Positions 41,629-49,662 of a DNA stretch of 64,000 bases are shown here, in pieces; position 1 is the first letter of the stretch; every line of letters begins with the position of its first letter. Source of the stretch: Candidatus Aminicenantes bacterium UBA6228 (GTDB taxonomy: Bacteria > Acidobacteriota > Aminicenantia > Aminicenantales > Saccharicenantaceae); assembly GCA_002441005.1 (NCBI GenBank), contig DJWO01000011.1, positions 77,483 to 141,482 of the forward strand, read 5' to 3'. Made by a program: the position numbers and the translations under genes. Below the pieces are notes generated by a model. That model was not told the origin of the DNA. It saw only the letters and a program-made list of their open reading frames with translations, and did no database searches.

Positions 41629-42450
41629 ATGGCAGACATTAGAACCAGCGCAATAAAACCTGGGACATATTACTGTTACCAGACTTCATCACCGCTTGAG
41701 ATTAATGGCGACCTCGACAAACCAGCCTGGAAAAAGGCCAGGAAGTCCCGGAGATTGGTAGATCTGGTTACAGGCCAGCCCGCTTTTTTTGAGACCAGGA
41801 TAGCTGCCCTGGCCGATAACCATTATTTTTATTTAGCTTTCTGGCTGGAAGAACCTGACCTTCAGGCTCATTTAACGGAGAGGGATTCATTCCTCTGGCT
41901 GGAAAATGATGTCGAAGTCTTCCTGGCCGGTCCTAACTGTTATTATGAGCTTCAGGTCAATGCTCTGGGAACCATCTATGAAGTTTTTTATATCTGGCAG
42001 GACGCTCTTAAACCTGGTAGCTTTTTTGACCGCCCTGAGTTTGATTTGACCAGGCGGAAAGTTGATGTCCTGGGCGGCTTTCAGGATAGCAGCCGTTATG
42101 GGCGTCATCCGCGAGGCCGGCGATGGGCTTTTATGGACTGGGATTTTCCCGGCTTAAAATGGGCTGTAAAACTTGACGGCAGTCTCAATGATTCATCTGA
42201 TGTTGACCGGGGCTGGACAGTTGAACTGGCCTTTCCCTGGTCTGGTCTGGAGCTGCTGGCTGAAGGCCGTCCCCTGCCGCCTGGTAATGGTCAGACCTGG
42301 CTGATGAACTTTTTCCGGTTTGAAGCAATGGAGGTTAACGGCCGGAAGATTGAGCCTTCGATCGGCTGGTCACTAAGTCCTCACGGAGTTTATGACTCGC
42401 ATCAACCTGAGCTTTTTGCCAGGATTGTTTTTAAGAAAGACACAATTTAA
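41629..42450 (+). CDS. CBM9-like carbohydrate-binding domain protein
   Basis: The whole protein (273 residues) is one family 9 carbohydrate-binding fold: LEINGDLDKPAWKKA, AALADNHYFYLAFWLEEPD, WLENDVEVFLAG, YYELQVNALGTIYEV, GWTVELAFPWSGLELLA and the closing WSLSPHGVYDSHQPELFARIVF. There is no signal peptide and no attached catalytic domain, so it would bind sugars in the cytoplasm. It lies 23 nt upstream of glgA, so a role in handling glycogen or maltodextrin is a reasonable inference. Confidence 0.85.
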   Translation: MADIRTSAIKPGTYYCYQTSSPLEINGDLDKPAWKKARKSRRLVDLVTGQPAFFETRIAALADNHYFYLAFWLEEPDLQAHLTERDSFLWLENDVEVFLAGPNCYYELQVNALGTIYEVFYIWQDALKPGSFFDRPEFDLTRRKVDVLGGFQDSSRYGRHPRGRRWAFMDWDFPGLKWAVKLDGSLNDSSDVDRGWTVELAFPWSGLELLAEGRPLPPGNGQTWLMNFFRFEAMEVNGRKIEPSIGWSLSPHGVYDSHQPELFARIVFKKDTI

Positions 42451-42473
42451 ATCCTAAATCCCGAGGTTAAATC

Positions 42474-43940
42474 ATGGATCAAGCTGAACGTTTAAAAATT
42501 GCTTTTATCACCCCGGAAATGGCTCCCCTGGCCAAAACTGGCGGCCTGGCCGATGTGACCGGAGCTTTGCCCAAATATCTCAGCCGCCTGGGACAGCTGG
42601 AGGTTACTGTCTGGCTGCCATGTTACCGGGAAATAAAAAATAAAAATCTTAAACTGAAAACAGTTGCTTCCAACCTCAGGCTGAACTTTTTTCCAGCTGA
42701 TAAAACCTTTTCAATTCTTGAGTATCAGGCGGAAGGCTTTAAAGTTTATCTGATCGAGAACGACTTTTATTTCGGCCGTGATTATCTTTACGGCACCTCC
42801 GAGGGTGATTACCCTGATAATGGCCAGCGTTTTGCTTTTTTCTGCCTGGCGGCTTTAACCGGGTTTAAAGTAATCAACTGGCCCCCTGATTTAATCCATG
42901 CTCACGACTGGCAATCAGCCCTGACTTTAGCCTATCTAAAGCATTCTCTGGCCGGGGACAGCTTTTACCAGCAAACCAGATCGCTTTTTACCATTCACAA
43001 CCTGGCCTATCAGGGACTTTTCCCGCCCGATATTCTGAATCAAGCTGGCCTGCCTGGCTACCTTTTTAATCCGGAGGATCTGGAATTTTATGGTCGGGTA
43101 AACTTTTTGAAAGCAGGACTGCTTTATTCGCAAGCCATCAGCACAGTCAGCCCGACTTACAGCCAGGAAATTCAATCAGCCGAATTTGGCTTCGGTCTGG
43201 ATGGAGTCTTAAGAAAAAGATCTGACCGTTTGTTTGGAATTTTAAACGGCATAGACTATCAGGAATGGGACCCAGCATCTGATCCAGCCCTGCCGGCCCA
43301 TTACTCGTCCCGGGCCCCGGCGGGAAAATTCCTCTGCCGCCAGGAACTTCTCCGCTCATTTAATTTTGAAGCGGAGAGCAAGCGGCCGGTGGTCGGCCTG
43401 GTTTCGCGTTTGGCCGGGCAAAAAGGATTTGATCTCCTGGTCAAAAGCCTGGATGAAATATTGAAAAGGGACCTCTATCTGATTATCCTGGGAACGGGTG
43501 AAAAACAAATTCAGGAGATGCTCAGTCAGGCTGCCAGGAAATATCCAGGGAGATTCGGCCTGAAAATTGCTTTTGATGACCGGCTGGCCAGGCTAATCTA
43601 TGCCGGCAGCGACTTTTTCCTTATACCCTCCCGCTATGAGCCCTGCGGGCTGACCCAGATGTATAGCTTGAGGTACGGAACTATTCCTGTAGTTCGAAGC
43701 ACTGGCGGGCTAAAAGATAGTATCCAGGAATTTGATCCAGACCGGCTGGTAGGCAATGGCTTCCGGTTTGAAGCCTATGAGCCCCAGGCTTTACTGGTTG
43801 CTCTTGACCGGGCTATCAGTTTTTACCAACGAAAACCTTTCTGGTCAAAACTAAAAGATAATGCTTTTAAGAGTGATTTTTCCTGGGAAAAATCAGCTGC
43901 AAATTACTATGAGCTTTATTTAAAAACTATCAGCTTTTAG
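42474..43940 (+). CDS. glgA: Glycogen synthase (ADP-glucose type, GT5)
   Basis: GT-B glycosyltransferase that extends alpha-1,4-glucan from ADP-glucose. The N-terminal KTGGLADVTGALP is the ADP-glucose site. Others are HAHDWQSAL, LFTIHNLAYQG, NGIDYQEWDPASD, and the C-terminal SRYEPCGLTQMYSLRYGTIPVVRSTGGLKD with the catalytic Glu (RYEPCG) and nucleotide loop. Length 488 residues is typical. It forms a two-gene operon with the CBM9 gene. Its last 11 nt overlap the end of the convergent galT gene. Confidence 0.96.
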   Translation: MDQAERLKIAFITPEMAPLAKTGGLADVTGALPKYLSRLGQLEVTVWLPCYREIKNKNLKLKTVASNLRLNFFPADKTFSILEYQAEGFKVYLIENDFYFGRDYLYGTSEGDYPDNGQRFAFFCLAALTGFKVINWPPDLIHAHDWQSALTLAYLKHSLAGDSFYQQTRSLFTIHNLAYQGLFPPDILNQAGLPGYLFNPEDLEFYGRVNFLKAGLLYSQAISTVSPTYSQEIQSAEFGFGLDGVLRKRSDRLFGILNGIDYQEWDPASDPALPAHYSSRAPAGKFLCRQELLRSFNFEAESKRPVVGLVSRLAGQKGFDLLVKSLDEILKRDLYLIILGTGEKQIQEMLSQAARKYPGRFGLKIAFDDRLARLIYAGSDFFLIPSRYEPCGLTQMYSLRYGTIPVVRSTGGLKDSIQEFDPDRLVGNGFRFEAYEPQALLVALDRAISFYQRKPFWSKLKDNAFKSDFSWEKSAANYYELYLKTISF

Positions 43941-44973
43941 ACTGTTCATCTTTTCTCAGATAGTCGGCAGCTGATTCTGGCGGGACCGGGTTAATATAGA
44001 AGCCGGTCCCCAGCTCAAACCCGGCCACCTTGGTCAGAATCGGTAGGATTTCTAAATGCCAGTGATAATAATAATCGATCCCTGGCCAGGCCTTTTCAGC
44101 CACCTGGGGATTAGGGGCCTGGTGAAAGACCAGATTGAAGGGCGGGTCAGACAGTTGAGCTTTTAACCGGTTGAGAGCCTGCTTTAGAGCTTCAGCTAAG
44201 GAAGTGATTTCTTGGTCAGCTATCTGGCGGAAAAAGGCTGAATGCCTTTTAGGCATAATGGCCATCTCAAAGGGGAACCTGGAAGCAAAAGGTGTCATAA
44301 CCACGAAAGACTCATTCTCCAAAACCAGTCTTTCGCCTGATTGCAGCTCTTCCCGCAACTGGCGGCAGATAGCACATTCCCGGAAAGAATTCCGGAACAA
44401 TCTTTCAGCACCATAGACTTCTTCTTTAATCCTCTTGGGTACAATCGGGGTAGCAATGATCTGAGAATGCGGGTGGGAAAGTGAAGCCCCGGCTTCCTGG
44501 CCTTTGTTTTTGAAAATCTGGACATATTGATAATGTAACTGCTGCTCAATGACGATGGTCCGCTGGCGGTAAACCTTAATGATCTCGGCTAAATGATCAA
44601 GAGGCAGATCAACCATCTCCACATTATGATCCGGGTTTTCAATTATGACCTCATGGATACCAACTCCGGCCATCCACTGATAACTGCCTCTGGTTTTTCG
44701 GGGAGGAAGCGGACCGGGAGTCAGAGCTGGAAATTTATTGGGAACTACTCTGATCTTCCAGCCTGGGTGATCCGGCTTAGAGTCATTATCTCTGATCGAA
44801 TAGACTTCTGGTGGCGTTTTGGCTTCATTCCCCGGACAGAAAGGACAAAAAGCGAGATTTTCCCTTCTGGTTTCAGCCAGGGCTGAGGGCCGGAAGTCAT
44901 CCGGCCGGCGGCTCCTTTCAGTCGAAATAATCACCCACCTTCCAGTTAACATATCTTTTCTTAATTCTGGCAT
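43930..44973 (-). CDS. galT: Galactose-1-phosphate uridylyltransferase
   Basis: HIT-superfamily transferase that exchanges UMP between UDP-glucose and galactose-1-phosphate. The catalytic motif HPHSQ is present (in SLSHPHSQ), with the N-terminal ELRKDMLTGRWVIIS, the zinc-type CPFCPGNE, and FASRFPFEMAIMPKRH. The C-terminal block FNLVFHQAPNP and YYYHWHLEILP also fits. Length 347 residues. Bacterial homologues in glycogen clusters can act as ADP-glucose phosphorylase-type enzymes instead, which is possible here. It is the last gene of the minus-strand glycogen block. Confidence 0.9.
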   Translation of the reverse strand: MPELRKDMLTGRWVIISTERSRRPDDFRPSALAETRRENLAFCPFCPGNEAKTPPEVYSIRDNDSKPDHPGWKIRVVPNKFPALTPGPLPPRKTRGSYQWMAGVGIHEVIIENPDHNVEMVDLPLDHLAEIIKVYRQRTIVIEQQLHYQYVQIFKNKGQEAGASLSHPHSQIIATPIVPKRIKEEVYGAERLFRNSFRECAICRQLREELQSGERLVLENESFVVMTPFASRFPFEMAIMPKRHSAFFRQIADQEITSLAEALKQALNRLKAQLSDPPFNLVFHQAPNPQVAEKAWPGIDYYYHWHLEILPILTKVAGFELGTGFYINPVPPESAADYLRKDEQSKS

Positions 44974-45016
44974 GACTTTACTTCCTTTTAGAATAATAAC
45001 CAGAGATAACTGAGCT

Positions 45017-45370
45017 TTAGCTGCCGATTAGTTCTTTGATCTTAGCCTTTAATTCGTCAAGAGATGAAGATTTGATAACGTAAGCATCGGCTGCCCAGGT
45101 CATAAAATCATCTTTATAACTCTGATAAGCAGTATTGATGATAATCGGAGTATCCTTGCGCAGTCCCATAACATTAGCAATTAGTTCTATGCCGTCTTTT
45201 CCTGGCATTCTGATATCTGTGATAATAAGATCAAACTCTTCCTTCTGGACCAGTTCCAGAGCTGAATCGGCATCATGGGTTACTACTATCATATAGCCTG
45301 CATTTTTTAATTCTTCCTCATAAAGCAGGCTTAAAGCCAGGTCGTCTTCAATCAGAAGTATTTTTTTCAT
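45017..45370 (-). CDS. Single-domain response regulator (receiver only)
   Basis: The 117-residue protein is one CheY-like receiver domain: acidic pair ED near residues 8-10, phospho-acceptor Asp52 (TDIRMPGKDG), Thr in IIINTAY and the conserved Lys in AYVIKSSS. There is no DNA-binding or enzymatic output domain, so it would act by protein-protein contact or relay. It overlaps the sensor kinase gene by 4 nt, so the two are a pair. Position inside the glycogen block suggests it responds to or adjusts carbon storage. Confidence 0.92.
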   Translation of the reverse strand: MKKILLIEDDLALSLLYEEELKNAGYMIVVTHDADSALELVQKEEFDLIITDIRMPGKDGIELIANVMGLRKDTPIIINTAYQSYKDDFMTWAADAYVIKSSSLDELKAKIKELIGS

Positions 45371-46713
45371 GACTGTCCCCTTTCCCGGACTTTGAAATAT
45401 AGCTTAAACATCGTCCCGCGGCCGGGCTGGCTTTGAACTTCTAGTTTTCCGTCGCAGGTGTCAACAATCCGCTTGACAAAAAGCAGCCCCAACCCGGTAC
45501 CATTTTCTTTAGTGGTATAAAAAGGAGTGAATATTTTATCCCGGCTTTTTTCATCCAGGCCGGGCCCGGAATCTTTGATAATGATCAGGACATATTTATT
45601 GTTATATGGCCTGGCTCGCAAATAAACCTTGCCTCCTTCCGGTGTAAAATCCAGAGCATTATCCAGCAGATTGACCACCGCCTCTTCGAAATAGACCGGG
45701 TCACACTGAATTAAGGGCAGGTCTGGAGCCAATTTCAAGGAGATAGTTTTCTTGGCCGCTTTAAGTTTTATGTCCGGTCTTTCCACCAGGTTCAACAGAA
45801 CCGGCCTGATATCGACCGGCTGAAGTTCCCGGATAGTTATTTTTAAAAAATGACTCAATTTATAAATTATATCTTCGAGGTGCTTAACCTGTTCCTGGAT
45901 GATATTCAGATTGCGGCGGCAACGGTCGGGCTGACAGGGGCTGGCCAGCATTTGCTGGGTAAAACCACCGATGGCCACAATCGGGTTTCTCAACTGGTGG
46001 GAAACAAAAGCAGCCATCTCACCCAGGGCAGCCATCTTTTCCATTTCGACCACTTTTTTGTAAAGGTTGGTGGTATAAATATAGTTTCCGGCCAGGAGGG
46101 CACACAGCCTGGCCAGTTCGATATCATTAAGGTCAATTGGAGCGTGGGTAATTCCTTTGTCCACTACAATCTCTCCGAGGACCTCATCCTGAGCAACCAG
46201 CGGTAAACACAGGAAACTGTCAACCTGAATAAAGTTCATGAAATCTGGATCTACGGCCGGCTCGTTTCTGGCTTCATTAACCAGGATGATTTCCTTGTTC
46301 AGAGCAGCTAAAGCCGGCAAGGGCAAAGACTGACCTTCCAGATCATAAACGAAGTGCTTGAGTTTAGGCTGGACATCTTTGACCATCCTGGTGACCAGGT
46401 CACGGTTATAGGCTACTATTTCAGCATAACCAATGCCAGGTGAAGACAGCATAGTCCAGATAGCCTCAGCTTCTTCCGGAGATCTTGGTCCTAACCAGGT
46501 AGTGGCCTTTAACCTCATTCCATCTTTTAAAAAAAACATAGCCCGGTTAAAACCAATCCCTGAACCTGCGGTTAAAGCCGTCAAAATGACCAGGATGTTA
46601 TCTTCCAGTGAAAAAGGTTGAAAAAAGCTTTGAGCAATGATTGACAGCAAGACAAATTCTTTGGGAGTATCAGGATTAAAATTATTCGGCTGCAAGCTGT
46701 ATCTTTCGATCAT
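45367..46713 (-). CDS. Cytoplasmic GAF-domain sensor histidine kinase
   Basis: Residues about 20-205 form a GAF-like sensor domain, without membrane segments. A short coiled coil (VVEMEKMAALGEMAAF) leads to the H box (SHQLRNPIVAIGG, phospho-acceptor His). The HATPase domain has the N box (VVNLLDNALDF), DSGPGLDE (G1), FTPFYTTK (F) and GTGLGLLFVKRI (G2). It would sense a soluble ligand or redox state and phosphorylate the receiver protein encoded immediately downstream. It overlaps glgC by 4 nt at its start. Confidence 0.93.
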   Translation of the reverse strand: MIERYSLQPNNFNPDTPKEFVLLSIIAQSFFQPFSLEDNILVILTALTAGSGIGFNRAMFFLKDGMRLKATTWLGPRSPEEAEAIWTMLSSPGIGYAEIVAYNRDLVTRMVKDVQPKLKHFVYDLEGQSLPLPALAALNKEIILVNEARNEPAVDPDFMNFIQVDSFLCLPLVAQDEVLGEIVVDKGITHAPIDLNDIELARLCALLAGNYIYTTNLYKKVVEMEKMAALGEMAAFVSHQLRNPIVAIGGFTQQMLASPCQPDRCRRNLNIIQEQVKHLEDIIYKLSHFLKITIRELQPVDIRPVLLNLVERPDIKLKAAKKTISLKLAPDLPLIQCDPVYFEEAVVNLLDNALDFTPEGGKVYLRARPYNNKYVLIIIKDSGPGLDEKSRDKIFTPFYTTKENGTGLGLLFVKRIVDTCDGKLEVQSQPGRGTMFKLYFKVRERGQS

Positions 46714-47897
46714 TCAAGCCTCCAGCCTTTGGGAATAACCCTTATGCCCCCCTGGCTGACTTTGAAATTACTTCTGTCTTTTTCGAGTTCAAAACCAACT
46801 TCAAAGTTTTCCGGGATGATGGCCTGTTTATCAATTATTGACTGGCGGACCCTGGCTCCTCTTTTAATGACCGTTCCTTCAAGAATTATTGAGTTTTCTA
46901 CTTCCGCCTCATCTTCTATCCTGACTCCTGGGGATAGAATAGAATTCTTAATCCGGCCGCCAAGAATCTGGCAACCTGAACCTATAATCGAACTGGTGAT
47001 TTCCTCTCCGCCCCGGAAAAAAGATGATGGATACTGCGGTTTATAGGTCCGGATAGGCCAGTCAGCATCATTCAGGCGGAAAGGAGGTTCGGTAGCTAGA
47101 AAATCCAGGTTAGCCTGCCAGTAGGCATCTGTGGTTCCGATATCCTGCCAGTAATCTTCATAGATATGGGCATAAGTTTTATGGCGCCTGATCAGCTCTG
47201 GAATGACGTCATGGCCAAAATCATGGGTTGATTCGGGATTTTTAGCGTCAGAAATTAAAGATCTGACCAGAACCGGAGTCTCGAACATGTAGACTCCCAT
47301 CGAAATGAGTGAAACCTGGGGAGACCAGGGCAGGCCAGCTGGTTTTTTAGGTTTTTCGCTGAAACCGGTAATCAGCTGGTTATCATCTACGCTAATCACC
47401 CCGAAACGGCTGGCTTCTTCTACCGGACAGGTGTGGGCCATAACTACCGCCTCGGCTTGTTTGTTAAGGAAAAACTTTAGCAATTGGCGGTAATCAGCCC
47501 GATAAACATGATCCCCGGAGAGAACCAGAATGATGTCCGGGTTTTCCTGCTGAATAGTATAAATATTCTGAAAAACAGCATCGGCTGTTCCTTCGTACCA
47601 GTGCTCGCTCAGCCGTCCTTGGGCTGGCAGGGAGATTATAAATTCGTTACTTTCTGGATGGAAAATGCTCCAGCCCTGGCGGATATGCCTTTCGAGGGAA
47701 AGTGATTTATATTGAGTTAACAGGGCTATTTTTCTCAAACCGGAATTCAGGGAGTTAGACAGGCTGAAATCAATTATCCGGTAACTGCCGGCAAAAGGAA
47801 CGGAGGGTTTGGCCCGGTCTTTGGTCAGAGGATAAAGCCTCTCCCCTTTTCCTCCGCATAAGATCATGACCAGAATTTTTTTAAATGATGTTTCCAT
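46710..47897 (-). CDS. glgC: Glucose-1-phosphate adenylyltransferase
   Basis: ADP-glucose pyrophosphorylase, the committed step of glycogen synthesis. Seen: the nucleotidyltransferase motif GGKGERLYPLTKDRAKPSVPFAG, WYEGTADAVFQNIY, SGDHVYRADY, and a C-terminal left-handed beta-helix (IIGSGCQILGGRI, SILSPGVRIEDEAEV). I use the ATG at 47897, giving 395 residues; a longer frame from 47939 would lie in the branching-enzyme tail. It overlaps the branching enzyme gene by 17 nt and the sensor kinase gene by 4 nt. Confidence 0.95.
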   Translation of the reverse strand: METSFKKILVMILCGGKGERLYPLTKDRAKPSVPFAGSYRIIDFSLSNSLNSGLRKIALLTQYKSLSLERHIRQGWSIFHPESNEFIISLPAQGRLSEHWYEGTADAVFQNIYTIQQENPDIILVLSGDHVYRADYRQLLKFFLNKQAEAVVMAHTCPVEEASRFGVISVDDNQLITGFSEKPKKPAGLPWSPQVSLISMGVYMFETPVLVRSLISDAKNPESTHDFGHDVIPELIRRHKTYAHIYEDYWQDIGTTDAYWQANLDFLATEPPFRLNDADWPIRTYKPQYPSSFFRGGEEITSSIIGSGCQILGGRIKNSILSPGVRIEDEAEVENSIILEGTVIKRGARVRQSIIDKQAIIPENFEVGFELEKDRSNFKVSQGGIRVIPKGWRLE

Positions 47898-49566
47898 TGG
47901 GAAGCAAGACCTCCCTGAACAAAGAATCTTCTGACTCAATTTCTTCCAGCCAGAAATAATCTTCAGGAGTTAAATTACCGGTCCTGGACAGCCAGTTGAG
48001 TAATTTCATGGACCGTTCAAAATGGAGACTGGCCCTGGTCTCAGCATAATCCCCGGCGGTCATGGTGGAAATCAAAAAAGGCCAATCCGAACTTTCCAGT
48101 AGAAATTTTTCCTGGCATAAAAGCTTCAGCAGCCTCAAGTCTAAGGCCCGGCCCGATGCTCCATTTTCCAAAACAGGCCAGAATTTCTTTTCCAGTTCAT
48201 AAATTCTCGACCAGATCCAGGCAGTTTTATCATTTAACCAGATCCAGTGGAACCCGCCTTCACCCCAGGAACCCTCAGGCAAGGAGACTAAAATCCCCGG
48301 TGGAACGGCCTCCAGGCAACTGGAGGCGGTGGCCAATCTAATATTTGATTCCGGAGCCGACAGCTTTTTTATGACCTGGTATAACCATTCAGGCCCTTCA
48401 AACCACCAGTGCCCGAATAGCTCAGTATCATACAGCGAGGTGATTATCCCCTGTTCTTGGTCCTTTAAAACTTCGGCCAGGAGCCAGACAAAATGACGGG
48501 CATGCTCTTCAACTCGGGCCGCGGCTATCTCTGTTTCGTAAGGCCGTTTATCAGCCAGATCTGAGGAGGAAGAAGTTATCCGCCAGTAGCGCAATCCTCC
48601 TGGAAAATGTTTTTTATGAAACTCCAGATAGTAACTGTCTCCCGGGTAGCCGGAATACCGGCTCCAGACCTGCTGGCCGGTGATTTCATCCCTGGCCATG
48701 AAAGCCACTCCCGCTGGATAGCTTAAATAAGGCAAATAAGGAGTCTGCGGCCTGACCGGACCCGACTCATAATTTTCTTTATACCTGTTCCACAAATGCT
48801 GGAGAGCCGGAAATCTTTCTAAATAAACTCCTCTGGCTTCTCCACCCCGCAATAAATGATTATCAATAAAGAAATAGTTAAGATTTTCCTGGCTTAAGAT
48901 CTGATCAAGGCCAAGCCGGTCATAAGGTCCAGACCCACCCAGGGGCGGCTGCCAGCCATAGGCCGGCCGGTAAGCACATTCTGGCAGCCAGAAACCGGCT
49001 GGTTTTCTCCCGAAATATTTTTCATAGACGAACCTTCCCTGCTGGACCTGATGTCTGACACTCTGGTCGCTGGACAGCAGGGGCAGATAGCCGTGAGTAG
49101 CAGCTGAAGTTATAATTTCAATTGAACCGGTTTCTTGAAAATGACCAAAAGCTGAAATCAAATCAGACTGAAACTCATCAAGAAACAGATGGTAAATCTT
49201 TTCATACCACTTCCGCCAGTACAGAGCCAGATTCATTAACTGCTTTTCGCCTGTCCGCTGGAAATAAAGATAATCGCTGGCTGAAGCTTCCAGCTTCATG
49301 GTCAAATAATCGGGGAAGCTCTGTCTGAAAGTCTGGCTGCTGAGCTGCTCCACCAGCACCGGGGTTAAACTGATAGTCAGTCCTGCCCGAAGCCCCTCTG
49401 CTTCGAGGCGAAGCAGAACTTCGAGTAGCGGCAGATAAGTTTCAGCCGCTGCCTCAAAAAGCCAGTCTGTACCATGGGGCCAGGTACCGTGGCCGATCAC
49501 ATAAGGAATGTGGCTGTGCAGGACAAAACAAAGCAATTTGTTATTCTTATTCAGTTTTTCAGCCAT
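47881..49566 (-). CDS. GH57 1,4-alpha-glucan branching enzyme
   Basis: GH57 catalytic barrel with the nucleophile Glu in WLPECAYRP and the acid Asp in SLYDTELFGHWWFEGP, followed by the DUF1957-type C-terminal region (RALDLRLLKLLCQEKFLLESSDWPF-type block). N-terminal FVLHSHIPYV also matches the branching-enzyme subgroup (TK1436-like). It would add alpha-1,6 branches to glycogen. Length 561 residues from the ATG at 49566; a TTG at 49581 is in frame. An extended -10 promoter lies upstream. glgC overlaps its end, consistent with coupled synthesis. Confidence 0.92.
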   Translation of the reverse strand: MAEKLNKNNKLLCFVLHSHIPYVIGHGTWPHGTDWLFEAAAETYLPLLEVLLRLEAEGLRAGLTISLTPVLVEQLSSQTFRQSFPDYLTMKLEASASDYLYFQRTGEKQLMNLALYWRKWYEKIYHLFLDEFQSDLISAFGHFQETGSIEIITSAATHGYLPLLSSDQSVRHQVQQGRFVYEKYFGRKPAGFWLPECAYRPAYGWQPPLGGSGPYDRLGLDQILSQENLNYFFIDNHLLRGGEARGVYLERFPALQHLWNRYKENYESGPVRPQTPYLPYLSYPAGVAFMARDEITGQQVWSRYSGYPGDSYYLEFHKKHFPGGLRYWRITSSSSDLADKRPYETEIAAARVEEHARHFVWLLAEVLKDQEQGIITSLYDTELFGHWWFEGPEWLYQVIKKLSAPESNIRLATASSCLEAVPPGILVSLPEGSWGEGGFHWIWLNDKTAWIWSRIYELEKKFWPVLENGASGRALDLRLLKLLCQEKFLLESSDWPFLISTMTAGDYAETRASLHFERSMKLLNWLSRTGNLTPEDYFWLEEIESEDSLFREVLLPNGNII

Positions 49567-49597
49567 ACCTTCTCTGAGCAATATTTTTTATTTTTTT

Positions 49598-49606
49598 ATT
49601 ATACCA
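49598..49606 (-). promoter_or_regulatory. Extended -10 promoter ahead of the branching-enzyme gene
   Basis: On the minus strand TGG directly precedes a perfect TATAAT (TATAAT at 49603-49598, TGG at 49606-49604). No good -35 box is present, as usual for extended -10 promoters. It lies 31 nt before the ATG at 49566 and could drive branching enzyme, glgC, kinase and receiver independently of the upstream GH57 genes. Confidence 0.55.
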
Positions 49607-49662
49607 TATAAACGTCAGTTGAGTATCATTTTTTTAAAGTTTGGCTCAGAGCTGGCGGCCGG

